This document shows positions 27,449-39,370 of a stretch of DNA of 64,000 bases, one piece after another (within the stretch, counting starts at the first letter, position 1; the number at the start of each line of letters is the position of its first letter). Position numbers and translations under genes: made by a program. Under the pieces are notes generated by a model. That model was not told where the DNA came from and did not search any database. It was given only the letters and a program-made list of their open reading frames with translations. The stretch is from Erythrocercus mccallii (taxonomy: Eukaryota; Chordata; Aves; Passeriformes; Dicruridae), in contig VZRG01000363.1 of the NCBI GenBank assembly GCA_013397435.1, forward strand, positions 124,001-188,000, in the 5' to 3' direction.

Positions 27449-28017
27449 TGTGATGTTATAAATGACTCAGATCCTAAGTGGGAATGAGTGTTTTATTGAA
27501 AACTGATAAAAAATCCACAAAGCAAACGGGCAGCACTGGAGTGTGACTGACCGCCAGAGGCTCGTCCACAAAATGGCAGCTCTGCCTTTTATACCCCTGG
27601 TGTTCCATCAGCCAAATACATTTTCATAAACTGTTGTACATATTCCAACATTGTCCTTATATATCCCTGGCCGCTCCCAAAGTTTGCCAGTTGACTCTTC
27701 TTTGCCATCCATTGGCGGAGACCTTCTTGCAACTTGATTGTTGAGCTGAGGTGTTGTCGTGCCAAGTCCCCCCGGTGAAAAGCTTTCCCCATTCCCGGCT
27801 TCCCCATGCAAGAGGCACAGGTACAGCCCTCCCTCCACATGTCTCTGACAACCTTGACAACCAGAGTTGTCTGGTGGCAGCAATACGGAGGGGAGAAAAG
27901 AGGATTGAAGGGAGAACAAAAAGGGGTCCAAAACCAACCTACAATAACAATGTCACACATCAAAAGAACTTTAAACTTAACAAAACTTCTTTTTACACAC
28001 ATAATATCCATTCCTCA
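27449..28017 (-). mobile_element. Probable solo LTR of an endogenous retrovirus
   Basis: On the minus strand it begins TGAGGAATGG and ends ATCACA. It contains GGGGTATAAAAGG (TATA at about 27587-27593) and CAATAAAAC (polyadenylation signal at 27492-27497), about 95 bp apart, a normal R-region spacing. Flanks are TTTGC (27444-27448) and TTTGT (28018-28022), a 5-bp duplication with one mismatch, so the ends are likely but not certain. CpG content is moderate. No gag, pol or env sequence adjoins it. Retroviral class is not assigned. Confidence 0.72.
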
Positions 28018-28022
28018 TTTGT

Positions 28023-31000
28023 GAGAGACAATCATCACATCACTCATCTATAAAATCTGATAATGTTTCTAAGTTTTGTTCTAAATCCTTGAGAGCTTGA
28101 AAAGTTCAGAAATGCATTAGCTAGCTCTAGAAATCTGGAGGACCCTGGAATCAACTTAAAGTCATGTCACTGCCTATGGATGAAATACTCCATCATCTTT
28201 TAGAAAAATACAGCTTGTAAAATTGGACACAGAAATTTAGTCTCCCTCGTAACAGGAAGAAACTGGGTTGAAAGAGACAGGAATGGGGTAGTGAGACTAT
28301 AACAAAGAAAAACCCAGCACTTTCCACATGACATGGCAGTGGGCTAAGGGAAAGGGCTTGTTCTTAGGGAGGGAACTGTGCTGCTGGGGAAAGAAGCACC
28401 CAGAGGGACAGAAGAGATTTCACTGTGCCCATCCATCATAGGAACCAACCTGGCCAAACCCAGTCTGTCTGTTGTAGTCTAGGCAACTGCACAGGGGTAG
28501 AGGTAAAGCTGCCTAAAATCCTGCTCTGTTGTAGCTTATCCCAGCTTGGAATAGGAGCAAGACTAGTTAGTGGCTGGCCCTGTGTGGGTATAGACAAAGT
28601 GAGCTGCCAGGTGAGATTAAAATAATTTATGAGATGAAAATAATTTTCATTCTGACAAAAAGTGGCAGAAAAATTCTTTTTTTTCTTCTACAGGTGATAA
28701 AGGGCCACACAAAGCCCCTTATTTCCTCTGTGTGCCTTACACCATCCCTGAACAGTCCCAGCCTGCAGCAGAGGCCTGGCTGTGCCTGGGGATTGCCCAC
28801 ATCCTAATGCCACTCTGGAAACTGTCTCTCGTGGAGTCCTGGCTGCTATCTGCTTGCTTGGTAGGGAGGGCAGTTGTAACCTAGCCAAAACAAAATAAAT
28901 TCTCTAGGTTTAGATCAAGATTTAAGATTTTTTTTTTTTAATTTGGGAAAACCATTCAGTTGCCTAAAGGGAGGAGGTGATGCCAAGACTTGAACTGCAC
29001 TTCAGCATTTGACTTTATCAAAGCAACTGAAAGGCAGGCATCTAAAAATTCCAAACTAGCAAACTAGTGTTGTTGGTGCTTTTTGTGTTAGAAATTTCTG
29101 ATAATTTTTAGATCTGCTGTTTTAAAGTTAGATCCACTGTGAGTGGATCTGTGTACCAGTGCCTGTCTTGTAAGTCTTGGTTGTCTAAAGCCTGTGTTGT
29201 GTACAGTCACAGCCCTTGCACTTGCTTTCTTTGTTGTTTTCTCTCCCCACAGTCCCCATCTTGCCCCTGCCCTCAAAATGCCTGCAGAATGCCAGTTGAA
29301 ATGAAGAATACTAGGGAGGTAGGAGTCATTTCTAAACACACTGTTACAATTTCCTGGTGTGGAATCCAAGAAGATTCAGCCAATAATGCTACAGCCTACA
29401 TTTGCCATAGACAGTAAAGTTTAAAGCAAATGAGATGGTCTAAATGGACTGAGCCACAGAAATACATTTTGTCCTTCGCTATTTTTCTAGAAGAAATAAA
29501 ATCAAGGTTGTTTTGGGATGTAAAACTAAATAGCTGCATCTGGCAATTAGGAGAATTGGAGGAATGGTGAAGGGTCTGAAAGAAAGCCAGTTTGATGGTC
29601 ACATTCTTTACTGCTTTCATTTGCTGCTGTTATGGAGATTGGAGCACAGTTATGCTTAGCACTTGTTTACCAGCTCAGATCCAGCTGGGGGAATGCAGTC
29701 AATGCTCCCAAGAATGAGCAGTAAAGTTTCTGATTTTGATGTATATTCTCTTTGTTAAGTGCTGAAGGTCTAAAATTCCACCTCTCCAAGGTATTTTCTG
29801 CTTTTCAGGTGAATTGCACTGAAGATTTCTGACATCCTTTTGAAGGCTTCCTGCAGGAAAGATGAAATTTCAAACCTGTATCTTACCTGAACCTTGATCT
29901 TATCCTGTCTACTATTGAAATATATGACCCAAAAGTGCTTCCCTATGAATTAAGCACTCATCATGCATTTTAACCTTCTTGGAGAAAATTATGCAGGTCT
30001 CTGAGTTGCCTGCATGAGTTATCTTTTATTCATTAGAATCCTAAATGTTATTGACATGCATTCTTAATTATTCCCTGCTGGAAACAGTAGTGTTCCTGAA
30101 CAAGTATTTTGCATTTGTTATGTCCTGCTGCTAGCATAGTTAATAGTGTATATAATAATAAAATAAGAAACTATCAGAGCAGAATAAGAGAACTTATTAA
30201 TATGATTCAATATAAGAAAATTGTTACTTCTGACTTTCACGGCTTAACAACAACATTTGTTGAATACTTCAAGCATGCAAAATCTTTGGGATAGATCTAG
30301 CATGGAAATGACACTGCCAAAATAAAAGCTAGCAAGATGTCATGTGCTGTCCCTCCAAAAGCATTAACTGGAGTAGTACCTTCCTCAGTGAAACTCAAGG
30401 TGTTACCAAAAGCTTTCAAAAGCAGTATTTGACATGTGTCTGGAATTATTGGTTGTTTATTCAAACAGAAAATTCCAACCCTAAAAATTATACTTGTGCT
30501 TCAGTGTTTCCCCGTCTCCTCTTTTCCCATCTCTTCCTCTGTGCACACACACATATGCTTTTCTTTTGCTTTTTGCTGTATGGAAAACCCAAAGGGTTGT
30601 AAAAAAATGAAAAGCTGGTTGTGAAATATTCAGGGTTGCTCTCTGGTAGGAAATCTAGAAGAATCAAAAGTCAGTAAAAAATTACAGCCTTTTGTTGTGT
30701 TGTACTGCAGAGTGCAAGTGATTTGCCAGCACGTCCACATCTTTTTCCTTAGTAATTTCCAGCTGGTTGCAATTCCTTAAATACGTCTTTGTGTGCTGTG
30801 CAATTAAATATCATCCAGTTTCTGTGCCGTCATCCCAAAGACTCTTCAGTTCAGTCTGTAGGATATTTCAGTCTTCTCTGATGCTGATAACATGTCCCAC
30901 CTTTGACATTGACAAATACCACCTTCTGCATCTTTTTAATGATAATGGCAAAATTAATTATTAAAGAGATGTAGTCCCAATTTTAGACCTTGAAAAGACC

Positions 31001-31411
31001 ATCTATGAACTAATTTTCAGCCTTCTCATTTTGGTATGATTTATCAGTTCTTTGGTTTAATCAGGTCCCTTGCTCCTTTATACTTATTGCACTAAATGTT
31101 TTCCTCAGCCTGAAAAACCTGAAGTGCTACTTAATCACAGCAGGTCTAAACTACCTGGAATTTCTTATCAAAGAAAATACTAGAATGATCTCAAGGGTGT
31201 GCTACTGGTAGTCTGATATGGGATAGTATCTCATTGTCCATTCATCACTTCAGTATTTCTTACCTTTAAAATGTATCCTAAAATCTTTAAACCTTTTAAA
31301 GATAGGCAACAGGCCCATAGTGATTAGATTGTTTATCTTGCTGTTGTTTCCCAGCCATTGCAGGTTAACTGTCAACAGCTCCCTGTAGCTTTTCAGTCCT
31401 TTATCTAGAAG
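28023..31411. other. Intergenic stretch, no recognised feature
   Basis: No repeat family, exon or structured element recognised; open frames are under 95 codons. Confidence 0.65.
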
Positions 31412-32400
31412 TCATAGTGTTTTAGAATAATTTGGGTTTCATTGTGACCTCCAGAGGTCATCTAAGCCAACTTCCTGCTAACAGCAAACCTAATGAGATC
31501 AGATTGTGGTGGCATCTGTCCAGGTGAGTCTTAAACACCTGCAAAGAGGGAGAGACATTCCACAGCTGCCTGGGCATTTGAGTACTTTCACGGTAAGGAA
31601 ATTTTCTTTCTGTCTAATTGCTTTCCTGTGTTCCTTCTTGTGCCCGTTGCCTTTATCCTACTGCTATGCACTTCTAAGAATAATTTGACTCCATCTTCCC
31701 TGTACTCCCTGATCAGGGAAGCACAGACTGCAGTAAGGACATCCTGTGAATGTTTTCTCTTCCAAGCTTGATAGGCCCGTTTCTCTCTGCCTCTCCTCTT
31801 CCATCATGTTCTTCAGCCCCCTAAACCATCTTGGTGGCCACTTACTGAACTCACTCCAGAATATGAATATCTGTCCTGTACTGGAGAGACCAGTACTGGA
31901 TGTTAATCCCAGAGAGGTCTCAGAAGTGCCAAACAGAGGGAATGATCATTTGTCTCAAGTGGTGGTGACAAGAATACAGCCCAGGCTAAAACCTTCTGGG
32001 CTCCTGTGATCCAAGGACACGCTGCTGATTGATGTGAACATGTCCACCTGGACCTACAGTATTTTTCTGCAGAGCTGCTTCCCAGAGATTTGGCTCCAGC
32101 CTGTCTGGGTTGTGAGGGGTCGTTCCATCCCAGATGCAGTAATTCTGTATTTGCTTTTGTTGTTTAACTCCCCAGGTTCCTGTCAGCCCATTTCCCCAGG
32201 CTGTTCAGGTCCCTCTGATGGGCTGCCCTTCCATCCAGCATGTTGACAGCTCCTCCCAGTGCTGTGTTATCCACAAAACTGGCAAGAGCACACTCTGCCC
32301 AATCATACAAATCATTAATGAAGACATTAGTGCTGATCCCAGCACTGATCCCTGAGGGACACCAGTAGTGCCTGACTGCCGGGTAGGCTTTGCATCAATA
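31412..32400 (-). mobile_element. Older CR1 LINE fragment, about 1 kb
   Basis: The block order matches a reverse-complemented CR1: a degenerate 3' tail near 31412 (TCATAGTGTTTTAGAATAAT), CTCCAGAGGTCATCTAAGCC, a GTGCCCGTTGCCTTTATCCT block, CTGAACTCACTCCAGAATATG, GCAGAGCTGCTTCCCAG, AGGTTCCTGTCAGCCCATTT, CATTAATGAAGACATTAGTG and CTGATCCCTGAGGGACACC. The ORF2-derived part is full of stops, so it is a dead copy. The right edge, near the GGGTAGGCTTTGC block, is approximate. It is more diverged than the copy at 20.8 kb. Confidence 0.88.
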
Positions 32401-33970
32401 GTTATTATTGATGATTTCTCTCTTGACATGCCAGAGACCAGCAGATCTGGGGGAGATTTTTGTGTCTTATTCACATTTGTAGTGAGAACACCAGTGGCAA
32501 GACAGACACAGTCCACAAAAAGTATTGGTTGCTAGCAGTTTCCCAGTGGAGCTTAGTTTGAGTACAAAGTTCTGGGAACACTATTCCAGGTTATGCAATT
32601 TATGTTGTGAATAGAAAACATTGTCTAAAACTGAAGTCTTTAGACTGAAGAAGTCTTGCCAATAATGATTTCTCCTATTCCATGCATTAACATGAGGTTT
32701 TTTCAAGCGAAATATGTAAAATTAAAAATACTTCCACACAATTCAGCTGGAAATCATTGAAAAAGCCTTTAAAATAAAATACAGCAGTGGGTTGAAAACA
32801 AAATATTTTTGTAATTGGCAGTACTAAATGATCCTCTTTACCATTGTCTAGTGAAGAAAAACGAAAGGATAAAATGTAAGAGGCAAAACTGAAAGCAGAG
32901 CATGTTGTGTCCCCTGTGGACATTTAGGTAACTTTTGAGATTTATTCTCACAGCCAGAATAACTGGCTGATGCTGAAATAATCCCTTGCCAGAGTAACAA
33001 GAATCACTAGCCTAAAAAAAAATTTTTTACAGCATATTTTAACATCAATATTATTTGCTCTGGGACTTGTGTTGTGTCACTGGTTTTGACAAAGAAGAGA
33101 AAGCAATTACAGAGCTAAAACATGTTTGCCGTCAGTTGTACTTGAAAAGCCTTCAAGTTAAAAGTGTATATGACACCAGAATGGGTAAAAGATGACACCA
33201 GATGAGTTAAAAGATGTTTAAAATGTGCAGAAATAAAGGCTGAATTAAGCTCTTTTCTTACAACATTCTTCAAGTTCAGGAAGCAGTCAAACTAATCCAT
33301 ACTTGATGTTAAGTAATATTTCTGTTCTGCATCCATTCACAAATTACCTGAAGATAAAATTCCGCAAGATGACATAGACATGAGGAGTTTGGTGACCCTG
33401 TGAAATTCTAGGTTAACATAAAAATGTCTCAGCTGTAACCTGTATCAGAAGAGTGAAATATACAAAGAGAAAACGAAATAATTAGAGGCAAGGCTGAGAC
33501 AGTAAGGGAGGTCTTTTTTTGCACTGCCTTTTAAAAGAGGAAATTTGTAGAACAGCTGTTTCAGAGGTACTACCTGGAATCTTAAAAGATAAAACAGTAA
33601 CCTTGTGGGCAGATCTGTCTGACCTGACCATGTTCAGATTTTTAGAGCAGTCATACAATGAATGTCTTTCTCTCCAGGCAAGAAATTCTTCAAACACCAC
33701 TCCTGTGCGAAGTTTCATCTGTGTTTTACCAGGGAGCTCATTAATGAATGCCTTTGTGCCCATGTTCTGTTGACATTGAGAGCAAGAACTGGACATAATC
33801 ACATGTGACGAACAGGCTGCAGCTCCAACAGGAGTTTACCATGTAATAACAATGTTTTGATGAGCAAAGGCAGAGCCATCAGAATTCAGACTCTGTATTT
33901 GGTGGGTTGAAGTGTGATTTTTCTTCAGTTTCTCCTAAATTTGGGTTGGATTTTTGTTGTTGTTTGTTTT

Positions 33971-33994
33971 TTTTGGGGGGGTGGGGAGGTGGGG
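33971..33994 (+). repeat. T-run followed by G-rich tract
   Basis: Four T are followed by G7-T-G4-A-GG-T-G4. Enough G runs are present on the + strand to form a G-quadruplex. Confidence 0.7.
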
Positions 33995-34860
33995 CTGGTT
34001 TACGCTAAACTGTGCAACTTTAGACCCAGTTTGCCAGAGTGCAGTTCTAATCTTTATGCACCACTGCTGACTGACACAGAGCAAAGTCTTTAGGGGATGA
34101 GATTAAACACACCGTGAATCTCCATTTCTGATGAAAGCTCCATGGGAACTCCACTGGGATCCCTGCTACTTTGCTGCAGTCAAAGTTGTATGAGCCACTG
34201 TGCCATCCCTTTGTGCCTTAGGGGGACAGCACTATGATACAATGAGCATCTTCTGCTTTCACGCTTTAGGGCATTCATTGCAAAGAATAGCAATGCTTTC
34301 CTCTTGTCCTCAAAGCCACTTGTTTACCCACCTCTTTTGTTCAGAACTGAAATATTTAGCTTTAAAACCAAAGAGGAAAACTGTCATTTTTTTTTTAGTA
34401 GCTGTAGGAAAATCACACAAAATCACTGTCTCTTTTAATCAGCTTATTTGTTTAAGTATGCAGGGTGGTAAATTAGCTTTCTCTTCTCCCCGTGGTTTAA
34501 TACCCCACCCATCTATTGGCTCAGGACAAAACAGGCCATAATTCTGTTTTGCCTGCTGTGACAAGTGCTGAGATTAATTAGATCTTAAAGGCCTGAATTA
34601 TGAGATTCAGTATCACAAGTACCTAAAGTGTAGTCAACCCTATACTGACTGGACTATGAACTGCGTATTTGTTGTAAGAGTGAGTAATTAGTTACATTTG
34701 AGAGGGCAAACAATACACCCAAGACTGTTAGTGCTAGACTTTTGGGAAATAATGTCTTTTACCAATTCTACAGCTTATTTAGCAATTTCAGTGAGGAAGC
34801 TGTTAATATATGGAAGACTGCTACAGTTAATTAACAGTATTCAGTACAAAAGTTTGAAGG

Positions 34861-34889
34861 TGCCCTGGTTTCAGCTGGGATAGATTAAA
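34861..34889 (+). mobile_element. Possible remnant of an LTR 5' end
   Basis: TGCCCTGGTTTCAGCTGGGA followed by TAGATTAAA resembles the start of a common passerine LTR type (TG-CCTGGTTTCAGCTGGGATAGA). Only about 29 bp match; the following sequence shows nothing LTR-like, so this may be chance or a heavily eroded fragment. Confidence 0.3.
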
Positions 34890-36401
34890 CCACATCAGAA
34901 GGTTTATGAAAAGTCTACAGTTAAATATTCTCACTGCTGCAGAGAGTTTCTAATCTATCAGAGGAGAAAAATCCAAAAGAAAACATGCTTACAATGCACT
35001 GTAAATAGGGGCCTCTAAACATTAGACAATACTCTCCAATAAACACAGATTGTTTTATAGTCTGCTAAGAAAAAAGAATTTGCTCCTGGTGTGCAAGATA
35101 ACAAATAAAAAACCCACATACAAACAGTGCAATCTCATTTTACTCAGAGAGGGTTTAACACGTAAACCCAACACTTATACAGTGGTTTTACTTCTATAAA
35201 TACAAGCAGCAAGAAAAAGAGATACTAAAGTTTCATAGCACACCCTATGGAGGTTTTAGTTGTCCTTTTTTCCCAACTGTACATGGTCCCTCTAAAAGGC
35301 CATAAAATCTTAAAAGGATTTACTGGAGTCACCTGTCATAGTTGGTATGTCAAGTTTTGACTTTTTTTGAAACACCTCAGGTCATCTCCATAATTCCCAC
35401 CTGGCTTGGTTTTACTTCTCATGCCGGGCAGTGGAGTAAAAACTGAGAGCAGAATATAAGAGGCAGCTTGCTTTATATTTGATACCATTTAAAGGATTAG
35501 AAAAAAAAATCTTTAAACATGTACCTAATATTAGCAGAATTCAGTAGAACTCAAATACATATTCAATGTAAGAATGCTTTCTTCATTCAGAACTTGCACT
35601 TGACTGAGGGCAAGAGGCTTGCATTGCTATCTTGCTTTTTAAAAGGACTAATTCTCCTTCTTCTATTCATGCTGATGTAAACCTGAAATAACCCCACTGA
35701 GGTCACTGGGGAATGACAGAACTCTTTTTGTGAGTCTGAAATCAGCCTGCAAAATAAGCACAACCGATATAGACTACTTTAAAAACTCTCAGAATCTACT
35801 AAGACTGCCATTGCATGGGGGAAAAAAATCACTTAAATATTGTTTTGAGTTCAAATTCAATTTTAGAACTTCCATTTTTGAGGGGAAAAAATAGACAAAT
35901 TTCAGTGGCTATTATTACTTTTAAGCTTCTGAAAAGAAATATCAAAACTACTAGGAGTGGGGAAGGGTATTCTCAAAATAGAAAACTCTCTTCACTTGGA
36001 GGCTGTCAGGAAAACAAGCTCCTGATTTCCTGCAGCTGCAAAAGCAGCCAGAGCTCACTTTAATGACAGTCAGTGAGAGAGAGGCAAGTTGCTCTATTTT
36101 CTCCATATTTGGGCTACAGTTTACAATGTATAAAGATCCAATCCCCAGTTCTTCCGCAGCCCAGGCATGGAGAGGAGGTTCCACACTGGGAGCTGTCTGT
36201 AGACCTTTGTATAAGTGTCAGACTGAGTGTATTCATGTCCTGCCTGTCTGGTTGGTAAGGCCCCTGGCGTGTATTCCTTCCCATGCTATGTGTAAGGAAG
36301 TATTTTGGTGGATCCCTCAGGTCTTGATCCTTAGATAGGACCAGTGATCCCTCAGGTGGGTTCCCTAATTCAGTTTTGAGGGGACCTGCAGCTTTTTATG
36401 G

Positions 36402-36420
36402 GTAGTAGTAGTAGTAGTAA
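36402..36420. repeat. (GTA)n microsatellite, about six units
   Basis: Short perfect trinucleotide array, no coding frame of interest. Confidence 0.95.
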
Positions 36421-38692
36421 AATTCTTCCTGTCTGTCCAATAGCTGAAAATGAAGCTCTTCAGTCTGCTGCAGCTGGGTCACTCTTCACTTGAGACTGTA
36501 GATTAATCCTTCCTGACATCTCCATGCATATGGATATGTTTGTTTTCAGACATGTACTTGAGCTAATGAGCGTTGGGCCGTTGCTTGGCTAATTCTTTTC
36601 ATTATGGGCAATCTGATGCTCATGTTCAGGACTTGTGCTATTTAGCTGCTCTCTGCAGTGACTATGATCAAATGGTCTCTTTTTATCATCACACACGGCA
36701 CAACATTATTTGCCTATCTCACATTCCTGACTCAAAACCCTCCCATCTTTGCTTGATCTTGTCCTGCCCTTGAAACATGCTAGTTAGCTGTATGCAAAAA
36801 CTAGCAAGACAAAGACGTCAGTTTTCCTGAAAAGAAAAAAAAGAAGTGAATCCTCAGAGTGACAATGACAAATGATTTATACTGGCAGGCACTCTTCATT
36901 AACACTGAATGCTGATAGTCCGCATTCAGCAAGATAGAGGTGACCTCTAGGACCATCATTTGGACTGATATTTGTTCATTTAACCTAAAAAATTTACACT
37001 GTCTTCAATATACTAAAAATATAAAAATTACATTTCCCCTCACGATATATGCAATAAAGCATAATCTCCAAGTAACCTTTTAGCAGCTATAATTTTACAG
37101 AGCACTCTAAAAGTTACAGCTTTTTTCTAGCCATCATCAGACCCACTGAAGTAAAGTTTGCTGCCATCGCATTGCACATGCTGGATCTTAAGTTGTGGGA
37201 AAATGTTGTTCTCCTGACCCAGAATCACATCCCAGCTCAGCATCCTGGCCCTTGCCTCTCTTGTTTGTGTTTGCCATGCTTCACATGTGTCTGAACTGAT
37301 TGTGGAAGTCTTGTAAGACCTGATTGTTGAGAGCCAGGGATGCTCTTTGTAGAACATTAAAAGAACTGATTAACACACCACACAATTCACTGAGGAAGGT
37401 GCCTCTGTGAATGGCTGTAAACAAGAAATGTTGCTCATATGGAGAGGAAATAACTGCTGTGGCCCTAAGGGTGCTACCGGCTAAGCAATGCTGCCACAGC
37501 CTCGCTGGTTGCCCTCACCCAAAAGCATCAGAAGATTTAGAAATTAACTTCCTAAGGGTTAGGCAGTTAGAATGGGGGAACTTTCTTTTCTTCACAGAAT
37601 GTACTCAGCCAAGATCTGTAAGAACAGGAGAAACTGAAAGGAATCAGACAGTGCTACAATTGCAGTTTTTTAGATATTCTGGGAATACTGTCTGTTGCCT
37701 GCTTGTAACTGCTGTTCACAGCAAGTTCCTCCAGGCTGAATCAAGTATTAAAATATGGCTTTTTCACTTCCTTGTCTAAAAGCTAAGACTGGAGGTTACT
37801 CTTAAGGTTACTAAATTTGTTCCTTTGACAAACCTTAAAGTAACGAGGAGGAAATTAGTTCTTGAAATCCTTACCGTATGTGGGTATAAAACAGAGAAAC
37901 CTGGCTTAGCCAGACTGACTGTTTTTCCTCTGACACACTGAGAAAATACTCCACAACTCATTCATCTCTCCATTCTACACACTTCCTTATTTGTTCCTAC
38001 ACACTGGGGTAGTGCCTTCTGTATGTTAATGCAGAAGAATTGAACCCTAAAAGTGAGGTGTATTCTGACATGAGTATCAAATGCAGCTAGAAATAAATTA
38101 TATTAAAGTGTCTGGCTTTATAACTGCTCACTATGTTGCTATTCTTGCCTTGGAGCAATTATATGTGTTCATACTGGAAGTTCATCTGGTACAGCAGGAT
38201 GTGCATGTACATGTGTATAAGTCTTCTGCTGATTCACAGTATGTCAGTCAGTGTTAATTATAAGTAGGAAGAATTAAAATTTTGGGAGGATGGATCTTGC
38301 AGTGCTATTTATCTCTATTTAAACTAGGACATGGCTCCAGACTATATGTGTCTTGCATTCTCAGCCAATGGATATGTGCACAGAAATAGGATGCTAAGAT
38401 ACTCAGATACCTAAATTATTCAGCGTTATTCATATTTCAAGTAGCAATAACTTAATATTCCTATTCAAATGTCTTTTCTACATCCACCCATGTTTTCTGT
38501 GTTCATGTACACATTGTTTCGTGATGGAGCATCAGGTCTTGATGCCAAATGGAGCTGTACCTGTGGGCTTTGATGCAAAGCAGTGTTAGTGCCTACAGCC
38601 TAAGGAGACTGACATTCCTGTTCCATATGACTTCTTCGTCTCTCTGCTGACAAAGAATACAGTATGAAAAATATCTGTATGTCAACGTCAAC

Positions 38693-38711
38693 TTCTGTGT
38701 GTGTGTGTGTC
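38693..38711. repeat. Short (TG)n microsatellite
   Basis: Alternating TG units preceded by CTTC and followed by CCATAAAG. Confidence 0.9.
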
Positions 38712-39323
38712 CATAAAGAATTCCAAGGCTTTTCTCAACTTCACATTTTGGACAGCATTGTGGGACATACTGATACTGATTTTAATGGAAGAACAATGAC
38801 TCAGGAGGAAACAGCCACCACTTTTCATGTCTCACTGCGGTCCCTCATGAGCTGGTTTGATGTGTATCAGAGAATGGGGTAATAAGGAAGCTGGAAGTGA
38901 TGTTGTCCTTGCTGAAGACTATTTTTCCAGATAGGTTTCCTTAATTTTATTTTATAAGTTAGCAGTTTCCTTGAGAACTAAATAAAACAGTGAAATAATA
39001 TCATGCGCTTAAAATTTTCCCAACTTTATGGACAATTCTGTAGTTTTATATGGCCAGAAAGGTCAGAATTCTTCCCCAGCAAGATACCTGGGAATTCCTC
39101 AGAAGCCAGGAAGCATTCAGACACTAAAGCCAGTTTTGCTGGCATCTCACCATCTGATCCTAACTCACCCAGCAACAGAAGGGCTAAAGGCTGTCACTCG
39201 GAATAACTTTACTGCCTACATCTTTGGCAAGTTGAGTCTGAATTTAACTAAAATCACAGCTTGCAGCAAGAATATTTATGAAGTAGGAAACCCTCCTGTA
39301 AGCGTATAAGGGCAATCTTTTTT

Positions 39324-39370
39324 TATATATACATGTATATATATATATATTTGTATGTGTATATATATGT
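39324..39370. repeat. (TA)n-rich low-complexity tract with a perfect palindrome
   Basis: Bases 39324-39343 form a perfect 20-nt palindrome centred on ACATGT and flanked by alternating TA; further TA and TG runs follow to about 39370. Prone to cruciform formation and length change. Confidence 0.85.

Noticed and set aside
32205..32516. 103-codon minus ORF as a gene
   Set aside because: It is part of the decayed CR1 reverse-transcriptase region (for example TGVPQGSVLGS), not a host gene.
37411..37779. 122-codon + strand ORF
   Set aside because: No family resemblance, no promoter or splice evidence; treated as chance.
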